7,085 nt of DNA from JALOBO01 sp023228225 (GCA_041663585.1 JBAYMN010000028.1:1-7085); one strand, 5' to 3'; shown: positions 1-5,925, counted from the first letter of the stretch. The notes: generated by a model from the letters alone, not told the origin. Numbers and translations: made by a program.

Positions 1-544
1 TAATAGGACTATGCCCGTTAATTTTTTTGTTTTTTGTAATATATATTTGATTAAGGTTTGCTTTTCCGTTTAATGCAGGTGCTACCAAAGCAATATTATA
101 ATTAGTAAATAAAATGCTTTGTGGGGTGACATCTTTTAATCCGTAGTCGGTATTTATAAATAAATGCCCGTTACGTTTTTCCGTGCTAAACAATTCTTCT
201 TCTGATAATAGAATTGCACCGGATTTCTGCATGTCATTTATTAAATCACTTAAAAATACAAAATTTATTAATTTTTCAATTTCAATCGCTTCTACATTAG
301 TGTGTACATAACCATTCCAATTTGCGTATGTAAAGGCTAGTAAAGCAAATTTATTACTCATGCAAATAATACGGGCAATAGGCAAAGCAGGCAAAAGTAT
401 AGTGCTATATTCTTGTTTAATTTTACCCTCAATGTTATAATTTACTAGACTTCCAGAATTTGTATGATTTAAAAATGGTGAACTGTAATCCATGAAAATA
501 ATTGTATTAGATAATTTGTGATTTAATGAATAATTTATTTTCAT
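1..544 (-). CDS. Unknown protein, C-terminal part cut off by window edge
   Basis: An open frame runs on the minus strand from ATG at 544 to the window edge without a stop, giving at least 181 residues beginning MKINYSLNHKLSNTIIF. The start is well placed: AGGAG lies 7 nt upstream and a near-consensus promoter lies at 572-600. The visible protein looks soluble and mixed alpha/beta. A hydrophobic strand-like stretch (residues about 47-60, TILLPALPIARII) is followed by FALLAFTYANWNGY near residues 66-79 and an acidic helix around residues 85-115. There is no signal peptide, clear membrane span, P-loop or zinc motif. I do not recognise the family. It is divergent from the thymine-modification-type gene at 671, so the two could share regulation in the 126-bp gap, but no functional link can be shown. 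The frame is certain; the function is unknown. Confidence 0.82.
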   Translation of the reverse strand, partial: MKINYSLNHKLSNTIIFMDYSSPFLNHTNSGSLVNYNIEGKIKQEYSTILLPALPIARIICMSNKFALLAFTYANWNGYVHTNVEAIEIEKLINFVFLSDLINDMQKSGAILLSEEELFSTEKRNGHLFINTDYGLKDVTPQSILFTNYNIALVAPALNGKANLNQIYITKNKKINGHSPI

Positions 545-571
545 ATTATAACTCCTATAAAATAATATATA

Positions 572-600
572 ATTATATCATATTATTAATTAATTTTCAA
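572..600 (-). promoter_or_regulatory. Promoter of the leftmost (minus) gene
   Basis: Read on the minus strand, TTGAAA (595-600) and TATAAT (572-577) are separated by exactly 17 bp, with TGA directly before the -10, giving an extended -10. The implied transcript starts near 565, leaving a leader of about 20 nt that contains the AGGAG ribosome site. Confidence 0.7.
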
Positions 601-623
601 TAGTTACATAAATTAAATATCAA

Positions 624-652
624 TTGAAATATATTGAATTTTCTGATAAAAT
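624..652 (+). promoter_or_regulatory. Promoter of the 309-aa HMUDK/aGPT-Pplase-like gene
   Basis: TTGAAA (624-629), a 17-bp spacer and TAAAAT (647-652) with TGA just before the -10 form a good sigma-A-like promoter. Transcription would begin near 659, so the GAGG ribosome site at 658-661 would sit at the very 5' end of the mRNA and the leader before the GTG would be only about 12 nt. It lies back to back with the minus-strand promoter at 572-600; the two -35 boxes are 23 bp apart, so one bound regulator could affect both. Confidence 0.65.
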
Positions 653-670
653 AATATGAGGTAAATTAAA

Positions 671-1600
671 GTGCAGACTAAAAACTTGTATGAAGAATTT
701 TGGAATTTTGCGAGCGAGCGACAAAATGTTTTTTATAAAAAATTAAAAAGTGGAACACCTCCGTATACAAACGATACTGTTTTAAACAAGTATAAATTTT
801 GTAATGCGTACAGAGTACTTGATAGAGTATCTCAATATTTATTAAAAAATGTTATTTATAATGGAAAAATATATTCTGGGCAGGATACTGTTTTTAGAAT
901 TGTATTTTTTAAGATTTTTAATTTGCCATCTACTTGGGAATATTTAATAAATAATATCGGCGATATTACGCTAGAAAATTTTAATATAAATAAAATATCA
1001 ATTCTTTTAAGTGATTTACAAAAAATTCAACCTATTTATAATTCAGCATATATTTCTTGTGCTAATAAAGTTTTTGGTTATGATAAAAAACATGACAACC
1101 ACTTACACCTATTACATAAAATGTTTATTGAAGATAAAGTTGCCGATAAAATACTAAAATGCAAAGATATGGAGAATGCCTTTAATATTTTGGTCAGTTT
1201 TCCACTTATAGGCAATTTTATGGCGTATCAACTCGTTACAGACATTAATTATAGTGATACAGTAGATTTTACCGAGGATAGCTTTACGGTTGCAGGACCT
1301 GGCTCAAAGCGAGGAATTCAAAAAATATTTAACACGACTAAACATTATGAAGATTACATAACAAAAGCGTATAATGAACAAGGAGCGCAGTTTAAAAAGT
1401 ACAACTTAGATTTTAGGTTTCTAGGCAATAGAAAGTTACAATTAATTGACATTCAAAATTTATTTTGTGAATTTGATAAATATTGTCGCAAAACTCACCC
1501 CGAAATTATATCTAATCGAAAAGAAATTAAAAAGAAATATTTAGAAAATAATAAAAAAATTGATTATATGTTACCGCCAAAATGGAATGCAACAATATAA
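671..1600 (+). CDS. HMUDK helical-domain / alpha-glutamyl-putrescinyl-thymine pyrophosphorylase-like protein
   Basis: This 309-aa protein starts with GTG, preceded by GAGG 9 nt upstream. It shows, in order, the conserved pattern I associate with the family called 5-hmdU DNA kinase helical domain or alpha-glutamyl/putrescinyl-thymine pyrophosphorylase: NAYRVLDRVSQYL (45-57), FRIVFFKIFN (75-84), YNSAYI (123-128), FPLIGNFMAYQLVTDINYS (177-195), DSFTVAGPGSKRGI (203-216), and DIQNLFCEFDKYCR (260-273). Family members have a helical fold related to HhH DNA glycosylases and are known from phages that replace thymine with hypermodified bases, where they act on 5-hydroxymethyl-uracil in DNA. There is no P-loop kinase, DNA polymerase, thymidylate-synthase homologue or phage structural gene beside it, so this is a stand-alone member. 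A role in base modification, recognition of modified invader DNA, or a prophage remnant are all possible. The family assignment is fairly secure and comes from pattern memory; the exact reaction is inferred. Confidence 0.75.
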   Translation: MQTKNLYEEFWNFASERQNVFYKKLKSGTPPYTNDTVLNKYKFCNAYRVLDRVSQYLLKNVIYNGKIYSGQDTVFRIVFFKIFNLPSTWEYLINNIGDITLENFNINKISILLSDLQKIQPIYNSAYISCANKVFGYDKKHDNHLHLLHKMFIEDKVADKILKCKDMENAFNILVSFPLIGNFMAYQLVTDINYSDTVDFTEDSFTVAGPGSKRGIQKIFNTTKHYEDYITKAYNEQGAQFKKYNLDFRFLGNRKLQLIDIQNLFCEFDKYCRKTHPEIISNRKEIKKKYLENNKKIDYMLPPKWNATI

Positions 1601-1613
1601 AAATAGGAGATTG

Positions 1614-1700
1614 ATGAAAAATATGCCAGATAGCCAGCGACATGCAATTCAAGAAGAAACAAATAATATTAAGCATTCAGATTTGGTTAAAAATGCATAA
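1614..1700 (+). CDS. 28-aa small ORF or 5' fragment of a decayed gene
   Basis: ATG at 1614 opens a 28-codon frame ending in TAA at 1698 (MKNMPDSQRHAIQEETNNIK and eight more residues). AGGAGA (1605-1610) lies just upstream, a good but close ribosome site. The ORF begins 13 nt after the stop of the preceding gene, as expected for a second cistron in the same operon. The peptide is hydrophilic and resembles no toxin, antitoxin or leader peptide that I know. It may be a genuine micropeptide, but the same frame and its neighbour continue to look coding after the stop, so I favour the truncated beginning of a degenerate gene. Confidence 0.35.
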   Translation: MKNMPDSQRHAIQEETNNIKHSDLVKNA

Positions 1701-1854
1701 ATAATAAGCGAAAGATATAGATTTGAAAGCTGACACAGTAAACCGCTATTAACTAGTGAAACAGAAGCGATAACATATATGGTTTGATGGCGAAATATAT
1801 AAATACGCAAAAAAATGTAATGCAGGCAATGAAATTAATTTAAATTATTGCTAA
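1701..1854 (+). pseudogene. Probable decayed coding remnant downstream of the 28-aa ORF
   Basis: After the stop at 1698-1700 the same frame continues protein-like (IISERYRFES, TGA, HSKPLLTSETEAITYMV) until a TGA at 1785. At 1780 a shift of one base forward gives WFDGEIYKYAKKCNAGNEIN, continuing to a TAA at 1852-1854. The fragments join smoothly if two stops and one frameshift are ignored, which is how an eroded gene of about 80 codons starting at 1614 would look. No part has a start codon with a ribosome site. I cannot name the ancestor, and chance open stretches in AT-rich DNA remain possible. This accounts for most of the 355-bp stretch without an intact sizeable gene between 1600 and 1956. 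Confidence 0.35.
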
Positions 1855-1902
1855 TAATATATTATAATTTTTATTATTAATGTGTTTAATAAGTCTATTA
1901 AC

Positions 1903-1916
1903 TTAACACCCGTTAA
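1903..1916. repeat. Short inverted repeat next to the -35 of the membrane-protein gene
   Basis: TTAAC-ACCC-GTTAA is a perfect 5-bp inverted repeat with a 4-nt centre, ending 5 bp before the -35 box at 1922. Its position suits an operator, but its length is compatible with chance. Confidence 0.25.
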
Positions 1917-1921
1917 TACAC

Positions 1922-1950
1922 TTGTAATAAAGTTTTTTGCGTGTTATAAT
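1922..1950 (+). promoter_or_regulatory. Promoter giving a predicted leaderless transcript
   Basis: TTGTAA (1922-1927), a 17-bp spacer and a consensus TATAAT (1945-1950) preceded by TGT form a strong extended -10 promoter. Only five bases separate the -10 from the ATG at 1956, so transcription should begin at or within 1-2 nt of the start codon. Confidence 0.7.
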
Positions 1951-1955
1951 AAAAT

Positions 1956-2576
1956 ATGGACAGGATTATCAAAAAAATTAATGATGCGAAATTAAAAAGT
2001 TACAAAAAACAACTGAAATCTGAGGTTTTTAAAGTTGATAACGAACTTAATTTTTCTGAAACCGGAGAGGTTATGTTAGATTGTCAAATTGGTAAACTTG
2101 AAAGAATTTTTTCGCCTTTTGACATAGCGAAAGATAGAACAATAGATGAATCGTTTAGTGCATATTTATTACAAGAAACGGATATCGTTCCTATAAGATA
2201 TAACATTGCGATTAATCTTCATGTTGAAAATTCAATAACCGAAGAACACGCTAAGCAAATTGAAAAAGCAATAAAAAGATATTATAGTTTTAAAATAACA
2301 GCAGCAAATGTTAAAATAAGAAAAAATTTAATAAGTTCAATTATTCTATATTTGTTGGGTATAGGGTGTTTAACCATTAATATTTTATCTGAAAAACTTA
2401 GTGCTGTACTTCCCATTTATGAAACATCTTTAATAGCATCATGGTTTTTACTTTGGGAAGCAACCGGATTATTGTTTTTTGATAGGAGTAAATTAAAATT
2501 ACAACGATTTAATATGTTAAGAATTTTTAATGCGAAATTAATTATTGATAAAGATGACGATAATTTGCAATACTAA
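1956..2576 (+). CDS. Unknown two-helix membrane protein, probably leaderless
   Basis: This 206-aa protein has a basic N-terminal helix (residues 1-25), a soluble domain (about 26-120) with the sequence IFSPFDIAKD at 51-60, and two hydrophobic helices at about 126-146 and 152-175 (the second containing SLIASWFLLWEATGLLFFDR). The Lys/Arg-rich residues before helix 1 (KIRKN) and after helix 2 (DRSKLKLQR) suggest a hairpin with both ends in the cytoplasm. The most natural start is the ATG at 1956, immediately after the -10 box, with no Shine-Dalgarno. An in-frame ATG at 2073 has purine-rich GGAGAGG before it, but too close, and using it would discard 39 plausible residues. I recall no family name. 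It stands alone and ends before a shared terminator, so its partners are unknown. Confidence 0.8.
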   Translation: MDRIIKKINDAKLKSYKKQLKSEVFKVDNELNFSETGEVMLDCQIGKLERIFSPFDIAKDRTIDESFSAYLLQETDIVPIRYNIAINLHVENSITEEHAKQIEKAIKRYYSFKITAANVKIRKNLISSIILYLLGIGCLTINILSEKLSAVLPIYETSLIASWFLLWEATGLLFFDRSKLKLQRFNMLRIFNAKLIIDKDDDNLQY

Positions 2577-2605
2577 TTTTTATATTAATTAACAAAAATT
2601 TAATT

Positions 2606-2646
2606 AAAAAGCATAAAAATATATCATTTTTATGCTTTTTTCTAAT
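2606..2646. terminator. Bidirectional terminator between convergent genes
   Basis: A perfect 15-bp stem (2606-2620 with 2626-2640) closes a 5-nt ATATC loop. The core GCATAAAAAT pairs with ATTTTTATGC, flanked by A5 on one side and T6 on the other. T-rich tracts follow in both directions, so it can end both the membrane-protein gene and the convergent peptidase gene. The stem is AT-rich for a rho-independent terminator but long and mismatch-free. Confidence 0.8.
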
Positions 2647-2667
2647 TAAAATTGCAATTTTGCTAAT

Positions 2668-3690
2668 TTATATAAAATTATATTCAATTGTTCCTTTGCC
2701 TTTTTCGCAAATTATTTTTGCTTTTGCACCACTTACAATAGGTAAAATTGGCGGAACATGACCAAAATCTGCATCAATTATTACTGGGACACCCAAATCT
2801 TTTATATGCAAATAATTTGCTTCTTTATAATCTATATCGTACATTTCTTCTTTGTTTTTTGGACGACCAAATATAAATCCTTTTACATATTTAAACCAAC
2901 CCGCATTTTTTAATTCCCATAGTGCACGCGTTTGATTACACATATTAAGATCACAGCTTTCTAAATACCAAATAAATCCGTCATCTTTATATTTTTCTAT
3001 ATATTCTTTAACTTTATCAAATTTTGTACCACATAATCCTAATAATATATCTGTGCAACCACCAATTAGCCTACCGGACATTTCCACTTTATTTTCACCC
3101 GATAAAATTTTCCATGTAGATTTTTCGGTGCAATTATATGGGCTCAATTCCATGTTTGGTTCTTTTTTTAAACTTTTTAATTCAAATTTGTTTTGGCTTT
3201 CTAATATGCTTGTTTTTCCTTGTAAAAAATCATAATGAGTCTTAATTGCTTTATGCCACGGCTGCATTCCGTAGTCACAAAAGTTTGCACCATATATTGC
3301 AACAGTATCCAAAAGCGTGGGCAAGGTAAATGTTAGTGTAGTGTTATCTGAAAAACCTTCAAAAAATTTTGGTTTAAACTTTTTTAAATATTCAAAATCA
3401 ATGTAAGGCAAAATTTCTAGCATAAATTCGCCACCTGTCGCTGATATTATTATATCAATATCATCATTGGTGTATAGGTCCATAAATTCTTTTGCACGAA
3501 CCATAGCAGTATTACTACGATGTTTATCATAACAACGAACGCTAGGCGACAGCACTACTTTATGTCCCATGCTTTCAAATGTTTTTATTGCATTATTTAA
3601 TCTAGAAACATGAGGCTCTACTACAACGCCGGCCGAAGGAGCACAAACCCCAATGTTAAAATTTTCTTTTAAAAATTCTGGATATCTCAT
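2668..3690 (-). CDS. LD-carboxypeptidase, S66 family (LdcA/MccF-like)
   Basis: This 340-aa serine peptidase matches the usual S66 length. The catalytic triad is visible: nucleophile Ser114 in GFSDNT, Glu244 in WYLESCD and His311 in DFGHVPP, a spacing very close to that of E. coli MccF. Other family marks are GVCAPSA (14-20), ISATGGEFMLEILPYID (82-98), MSGRLIGGCTDILLGLCGT (204-222) and GFIFGRP (271-277). There is no signal peptide, so it acts in the cytoplasm. Family members cut L,D bonds in muropeptides during cell-wall recycling, or cleave the peptide-nucleotide amide of microcin C-type antibiotics and so give immunity. The LESCD form and triad spacing favour the MccF-like branch, but no microcin cluster is present. 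The ATG at 3690 follows AAGGAGT at a good distance. The gene is monocistronic with its own promoter and terminator. Confidence 0.93.
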   Translation of the reverse strand: MRYPEFLKENFNIGVCAPSAGVVVEPHVSRLNNAIKTFESMGHKVVLSPSVRCYDKHRSNTAMVRAKEFMDLYTNDDIDIIISATGGEFMLEILPYIDFEYLKKFKPKFFEGFSDNTTLTFTLPTLLDTVAIYGANFCDYGMQPWHKAIKTHYDFLQGKTSILESQNKFELKSLKKEPNMELSPYNCTEKSTWKILSGENKVEMSGRLIGGCTDILLGLCGTKFDKVKEYIEKYKDDGFIWYLESCDLNMCNQTRALWELKNAGWFKYVKGFIFGRPKNKEEMYDIDYKEANYLHIKDLGVPVIIDADFGHVPPILPIVSGAKAKIICEKGKGTIEYNFI

Positions 3691-3715
3691 ATTACTCCTT
3701 TTTACGCTATAATTT

Positions 3716-3745
3716 ATATTAATACTTAAATTAAATATGTGTCAA
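3716..3745 (-). promoter_or_regulatory. Promoter of the LD-carboxypeptidase gene
   Basis: On the minus strand a perfect TTGACA (3740-3745) is followed after 18 bp by TAATAT (3716-3721). The predicted start near 3709 leaves a leader of about 18 nt containing AAGGAGT. Confidence 0.6.
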
Positions 3746-3770
3746 CGTAAATCATATTATAAATTCTAGA

Positions 3771-3799
3771 TTGCATTAATTTTTAAAATATGGTATCCT
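3771..3799 (+). promoter_or_regulatory. Probable promoter of helical protein A
   Basis: TTGCAT (3771-3776), a 17-bp spacer and TATCCT (3794-3799) preceded by TGG give a moderate extended -10 promoter. It diverges from the peptidase promoter, with 25 bp between the two -35 boxes. The predicted leader to the ATG at 3842 is about 35 nt. Confidence 0.45.
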
Positions 3800-3841
3800 A
3801 TACACATATAGATTAACTTATTTTGTCAAGTGAGAACCCAA

Positions 3842-4618
3842 ATGAATAATTTTAAAAATGTAAACTTAATAGATGTGGAAAAACAAGATTATAGTACTCT
3901 TATGGAATCTTTTAATAAAAAAACTTTCGTATATAACAATTTAATGTCAAACAAAGATAGTATGACAAGTGAATATGTTGGTCATTTAAAAAATATAAGC
4001 AATTGTAAGGAGATTATAGCACAATTACAATACGATATTGATTATAGAGCAAATATTAGAAAAGATTTAATTAAATTATCAAAATTTTTAAAAACGGAAA
4101 AAGATGCCAGAGAATTTGTTAATATAACTTTAATTATTGCACAGGAATATTGTAATTTTTATAGGCTTCCAAATGTAAATGTACCCGAAGATATTGGAGT
4201 ATATAAAAAAATTAATTCAATGATTGCTGAGATATCAACGGTAATTAAATATTTACCAAGTAATGATACGATTATAGAAAAGGCCAAAGAGCGAGTCCCA
4301 AATAAATGGATAAATGAAGTAAAAGAACTTGACAACATTCAAAAGATGTTAGATTTTTTTCCTAAACAGCGAGCCACAAAAGATTATATTCTATGTGCGC
4401 TATTAGATGGCATAAAAAGCATAACGGCGTATATTGAAATTTGTCAAAACGAAATAAACACCAATTTAAAAAACATAATGAATTATGCAAGTAAAATAAA
4501 TATAATTAAACTAAAAGTAAATACAATAAACAAAAAATTATTAAGATTAACCGAAGAATGCGAAATTATAAAAGATAAACTAAATGTAGATATTGAACAA
4601 ATCTCGCCTGAAAAATAA
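3842..4618 (+). CDS. Unknown helix-rich protein A (258 aa)
   Basis: The preferred start is the ATG at 3842; a GTG four codons earlier (3830) is possible, but nothing resembling a ribosome site precedes it. The bases around 3830, AAGTGAG, are themselves the best, though weak, Shine-Dalgarno for the ATG. The product is lysine-rich, without signal peptide or membrane span, and predicted mostly alpha-helical. A helical N-terminal half contains NITLIIAQEYCNFYRL (94-109). A VPNKWINEV segment follows (152-160), then long amphipathic helices from about 185 to 250 (KINIIKLKVNTINKKLLRL at 218-236) likely to form a coiled coil. Four cysteines are scattered without a metal motif. I do not recognise the family. 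No terminator separates it from gene B, so read-through into B is possible. Weak initiation suggests low expression. Confidence 0.8.
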   Translation: MNNFKNVNLIDVEKQDYSTLMESFNKKTFVYNNLMSNKDSMTSEYVGHLKNISNCKEIIAQLQYDIDYRANIRKDLIKLSKFLKTEKDAREFVNITLIIAQEYCNFYRLPNVNVPEDIGVYKKINSMIAEISTVIKYLPSNDTIIEKAKERVPNKWINEVKELDNIQKMLDFFPKQRATKDYILCALLDGIKSITAYIEICQNEINTNLKNIMNYASKINIIKLKVNTINKKLLRLTEECEIIKDKLNVDIEQISPEK

Positions 4619-4650
4619 GAAAATGCATACATAATTATTATCTTTGCATA

Positions 4651-4679
4651 TTGACACAACGTAAAATAATTGATATAAT
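4651..4679 (+). promoter_or_regulatory. Perfect consensus promoter of helical protein B
   Basis: TTGACA (4651-4656) and TATAAT (4674-4679) are separated by exactly 17 bp, with TGA before the -10. Both hexamers are perfect and the -10 is extended, making this the strongest-looking promoter in the window. The start point near 4686 leaves a leader of about 28 nt that includes AAAAAGGAAG. Confidence 0.9.
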
Positions 4680-4690
4680 TTATTATACAA
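4673..4690 (+). repeat. 18-bp direct repeat, copy 1, spanning the -10 of gene B
   Basis: ATATAATTTATTATACAA here recurs exactly at 5908-5925. This copy covers the -10 and the initially transcribed bases of gene B. Confidence 0.7.
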
Positions 4691-4713
4691 AATTTTAAAA
4701 AGGAAGTTTGCGT

Positions 4714-5241
4714 ATGGAAAAAAGAGTAGCAATTTTGTTAAGCGATTTAACAAGAGCAAATGAAAGATACGATATGGCATTACTTGAATATTCTGAAATA
4801 TTTACTCAAAGCGCGGAGTCTTATGTTGATATAGCAAAAGCGTTAAATTTTAAATTTAAAAAAATGAAGAACGCCACACAACTAAGCGAGGCAATTAGTA
4901 CATTTAAACATGCAGTGGAAATTAATCAGGATTTTTTAAAAAAAGCAATTGAAAGTGCTAATAAATTAATTGCATTAGAAGAAGAAATAGCAACAGAACC
5001 AAAACTACCTGAAAGAGTGCTGGAATTATATGAAACAAAAGAAATAAAAACAGCATATGAAGCAGATATAATAGAAAAACAAGTTCAAAATTTAGTTAGA
5101 ACTTTTAGAAAATGCAATAATGAAATAATTCCAAATTTTAGAAAAGGCATAGATGATGCTAAAAAAGTTCAAAATTATTTGTTAAATACTTATGATAATC
5201 TATGTGACCTTAAAGCAGAAGAAGATAGTCAAAGTATTTAA
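4714..5241 (+). CDS. Unknown acidic helix-rich protein B (175 aa)
   Basis: The ATG at 4714 lies 8 nt after AAGGAAG; a TTG two codons upstream is too close to that site and is rejected. The protein has no signal peptide or membrane span. It appears to be almost wholly alpha-helical: LSDLTRANERYDMALLEYSEIF (starting near residue 9), a helix-rich middle to about residue 95, a break at EPKLPE (95-100), then further helices to an acidic tail (LKAEEDSQSI). The pattern is that of a helical bundle or short coiled coil, possibly an adaptor or scaffold; I recognise no family. The perfect-consensus promoter and good ribosome site suggest high constitutive expression. It has its own strong terminator. 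Confidence 0.85.
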   Translation: MEKRVAILLSDLTRANERYDMALLEYSEIFTQSAESYVDIAKALNFKFKKMKNATQLSEAISTFKHAVEINQDFLKKAIESANKLIALEEEIATEPKLPERVLELYETKEIKTAYEADIIEKQVQNLVRTFRKCNNEIIPNFRKGIDDAKKVQNYLLNTYDNLCDLKAEEDSQSI

Positions 5242-5256
5242 TTTATTCATAAATTT

Positions 5257-5284
5257 AAAAAACCGCCAAATTTGGCGGTTTTTT
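5257..5284. terminator. Bidirectional terminator after gene B
   Basis: A perfect 28-bp palindrome: AAAAAACCGCCAAA pairs with its complement, with the GC-rich core CCGCC/GGCGG and T6 following on either strand. It is a textbook rho-independent terminator. It lies between convergent genes B and D and can serve both. Confidence 0.93.
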
Positions 5285-5352
5285 GTATTTACTATTAATA
5301 AATTAATGTAAAATTTAATCAATACCTGATTTTAATTATTTTTTGCAGACTG

Positions 5353-5826
5353 TTATTGTTCGTTAATATTTTCTATATATTTATTGCAAACTGCAAAATC
5401 TTTATCTAATTTTGTTAGCGTATATTCTTTTAAATCATTAACATAATTTTCTCTATCGGATGCTGGTAGATTTTTATAAACAAATTTATGCCAATTATCT
5501 GATTGATGCTCAATAGAAGCCCGTCTTTGAACATCGCATAAATCATTTGAATCTATACGCATGTTGTATGTGTGTATGCCTTTACAATAAATTTCAAAAG
5601 CATTCAATTCTATATAATCTTCGAAATTCCTTCTATGTGTAATCTCATATTCAGCATTTCTCGTGTTCAACACGCCATACAAAAACATTGACATACCATC
5701 AGTAATAAATTTTGGCACACATTTTGAATAACTAATTTCTTTACTATATGGAGCATCTTTTGTTAAAAAATTTACAATTTTTTCCTCACCAATTTTTTTC
5801 AGATAGTAAACAGAATCATTTTTCAT
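5353..5826 (-). CDS. Unknown protein D (157 aa)
   Basis: The ATG at 5826 is chosen because AAGGGGAA lies correctly upstream; a longer frame from 5847 would place that ribosome site inside the coding sequence. The protein is soluble, mixed alpha/beta, with three cysteines. It has a helical N-terminus (YYLKKIGEEKIVNFL, 8-21), a central region with probable strands (YEITHRRNFEDYIELNAFEIY, residues 60-80) and a helical, charged C-terminal third (DRENYVNDLKEYTLTKLDKD, 124-143). A tryptophan-histidine pair (NWHKFVYKNL, 111-120) may be structural. I recognise no family. It is convergent with B and divergent from C, sits between two helix-rich orphans, and is transcribed from its own good promoter. 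A shared operator with C is possible. Confidence 0.82.
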   Translation of the reverse strand: MKNDSVYYLKKIGEEKIVNFLTKDAPYSKEISYSKCVPKFITDGMSMFLYGVLNTRNAEYEITHRRNFEDYIELNAFEIYCKGIHTYNMRIDSNDLCDVQRRASIEHQSDNWHKFVYKNLPASDRENYVNDLKEYTLTKLDKDFAVCNKYIENINEQ

Positions 5827-5853
5827 ATTATTCCCCTTATAATTCAATAACTT

Positions 5854-5882
5854 ATTATACTAAAAACACTTCATATTGTTAA
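5854..5882 (-). promoter_or_regulatory. Promoter of gene D
   Basis: On the minus strand TTAACA (5877-5882) is followed after 17 bp by consensus TATAAT (5854-5859). The predicted start is near 5847, about 20 nt before the ATG at 5826, with AAGGGGAA in between. The start point also argues against the longer reading frame from 5847. Confidence 0.75.
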
Positions 5883-5909
5883 TAACAAAATTTTTGTAAA
5901 TTTTGTTAT
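5882..5909. repeat. 12-bp perfect inverted repeat between divergent genes D and C
   Basis: ATAACAAAATTT (5882-5893) is repeated inverted at 5898-5909, separated by TTGT. It touches the -35 of D and lies 33 bp upstream of the -35 of C, a typical place for an operator. There is no T-run exceeding the local background, so a terminator is unlikely. Confidence 0.6.
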
Positions 5910-5925
5910 ATAATTTATTATACAA
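5908..5925 (+). repeat. 18-bp direct repeat, copy 2, upstream of gene C
   Basis: This is an exact copy of ATATAATTTATTATACAA, the sequence covering the -10 of gene B at 4673-4690. Here it contains TATAAT but has no matching -35 at 17 bp, so it is probably a promoter remnant or a protein-binding element. Confidence 0.65.

Noticed and set aside
1701..1790. UGA read as tryptophan (alternative genetic code)
   Set aside because: In-frame TGA codons occur only in the decayed stretch, which also has TAA stops and a frameshift. All intact genes use TGG for Trp, and their TAA/TAG stops fit AT richness alone.
1852..1879. AT-only inverted repeat TAATAATA...TATTATTA as a terminator
   Set aside because: The 8-bp stem has no GC pair and the loop is 12 nt; such repeats arise readily in DNA this AT-rich.
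3053..3235. 60-codon open frame on the plus strand
   Set aside because: It lies wholly inside the well-supported LD-carboxypeptidase gene on the other strand and lacks a good ribosome site; it is an antisense shadow.
3830..3841. Upstream GTG start for gene A
   Set aside because: No Shine-Dalgarno precedes it, and the bases around it are themselves the best ribosome site for the ATG at 3842.
4580..4780. 66-codon minus-strand frame rich in Leu and Phe
   Set aside because: It overlaps the end of gene A, the perfect promoter of B and the start of B. Its hydrophobic look is what AT-rich Lys/Asn coding sequence gives when read in reverse.
5827..5847. Seven-codon N-terminal extension of gene D
   Set aside because: It contains the AAGGGGAA ribosome site of the ATG at 5826, and the predicted transcription start lies at about its first base.
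5882..5909. 12-bp inverted repeat read as a terminator
   Set aside because: It lies between divergent genes where no transcript ends, and no clear T-run follows the stem.
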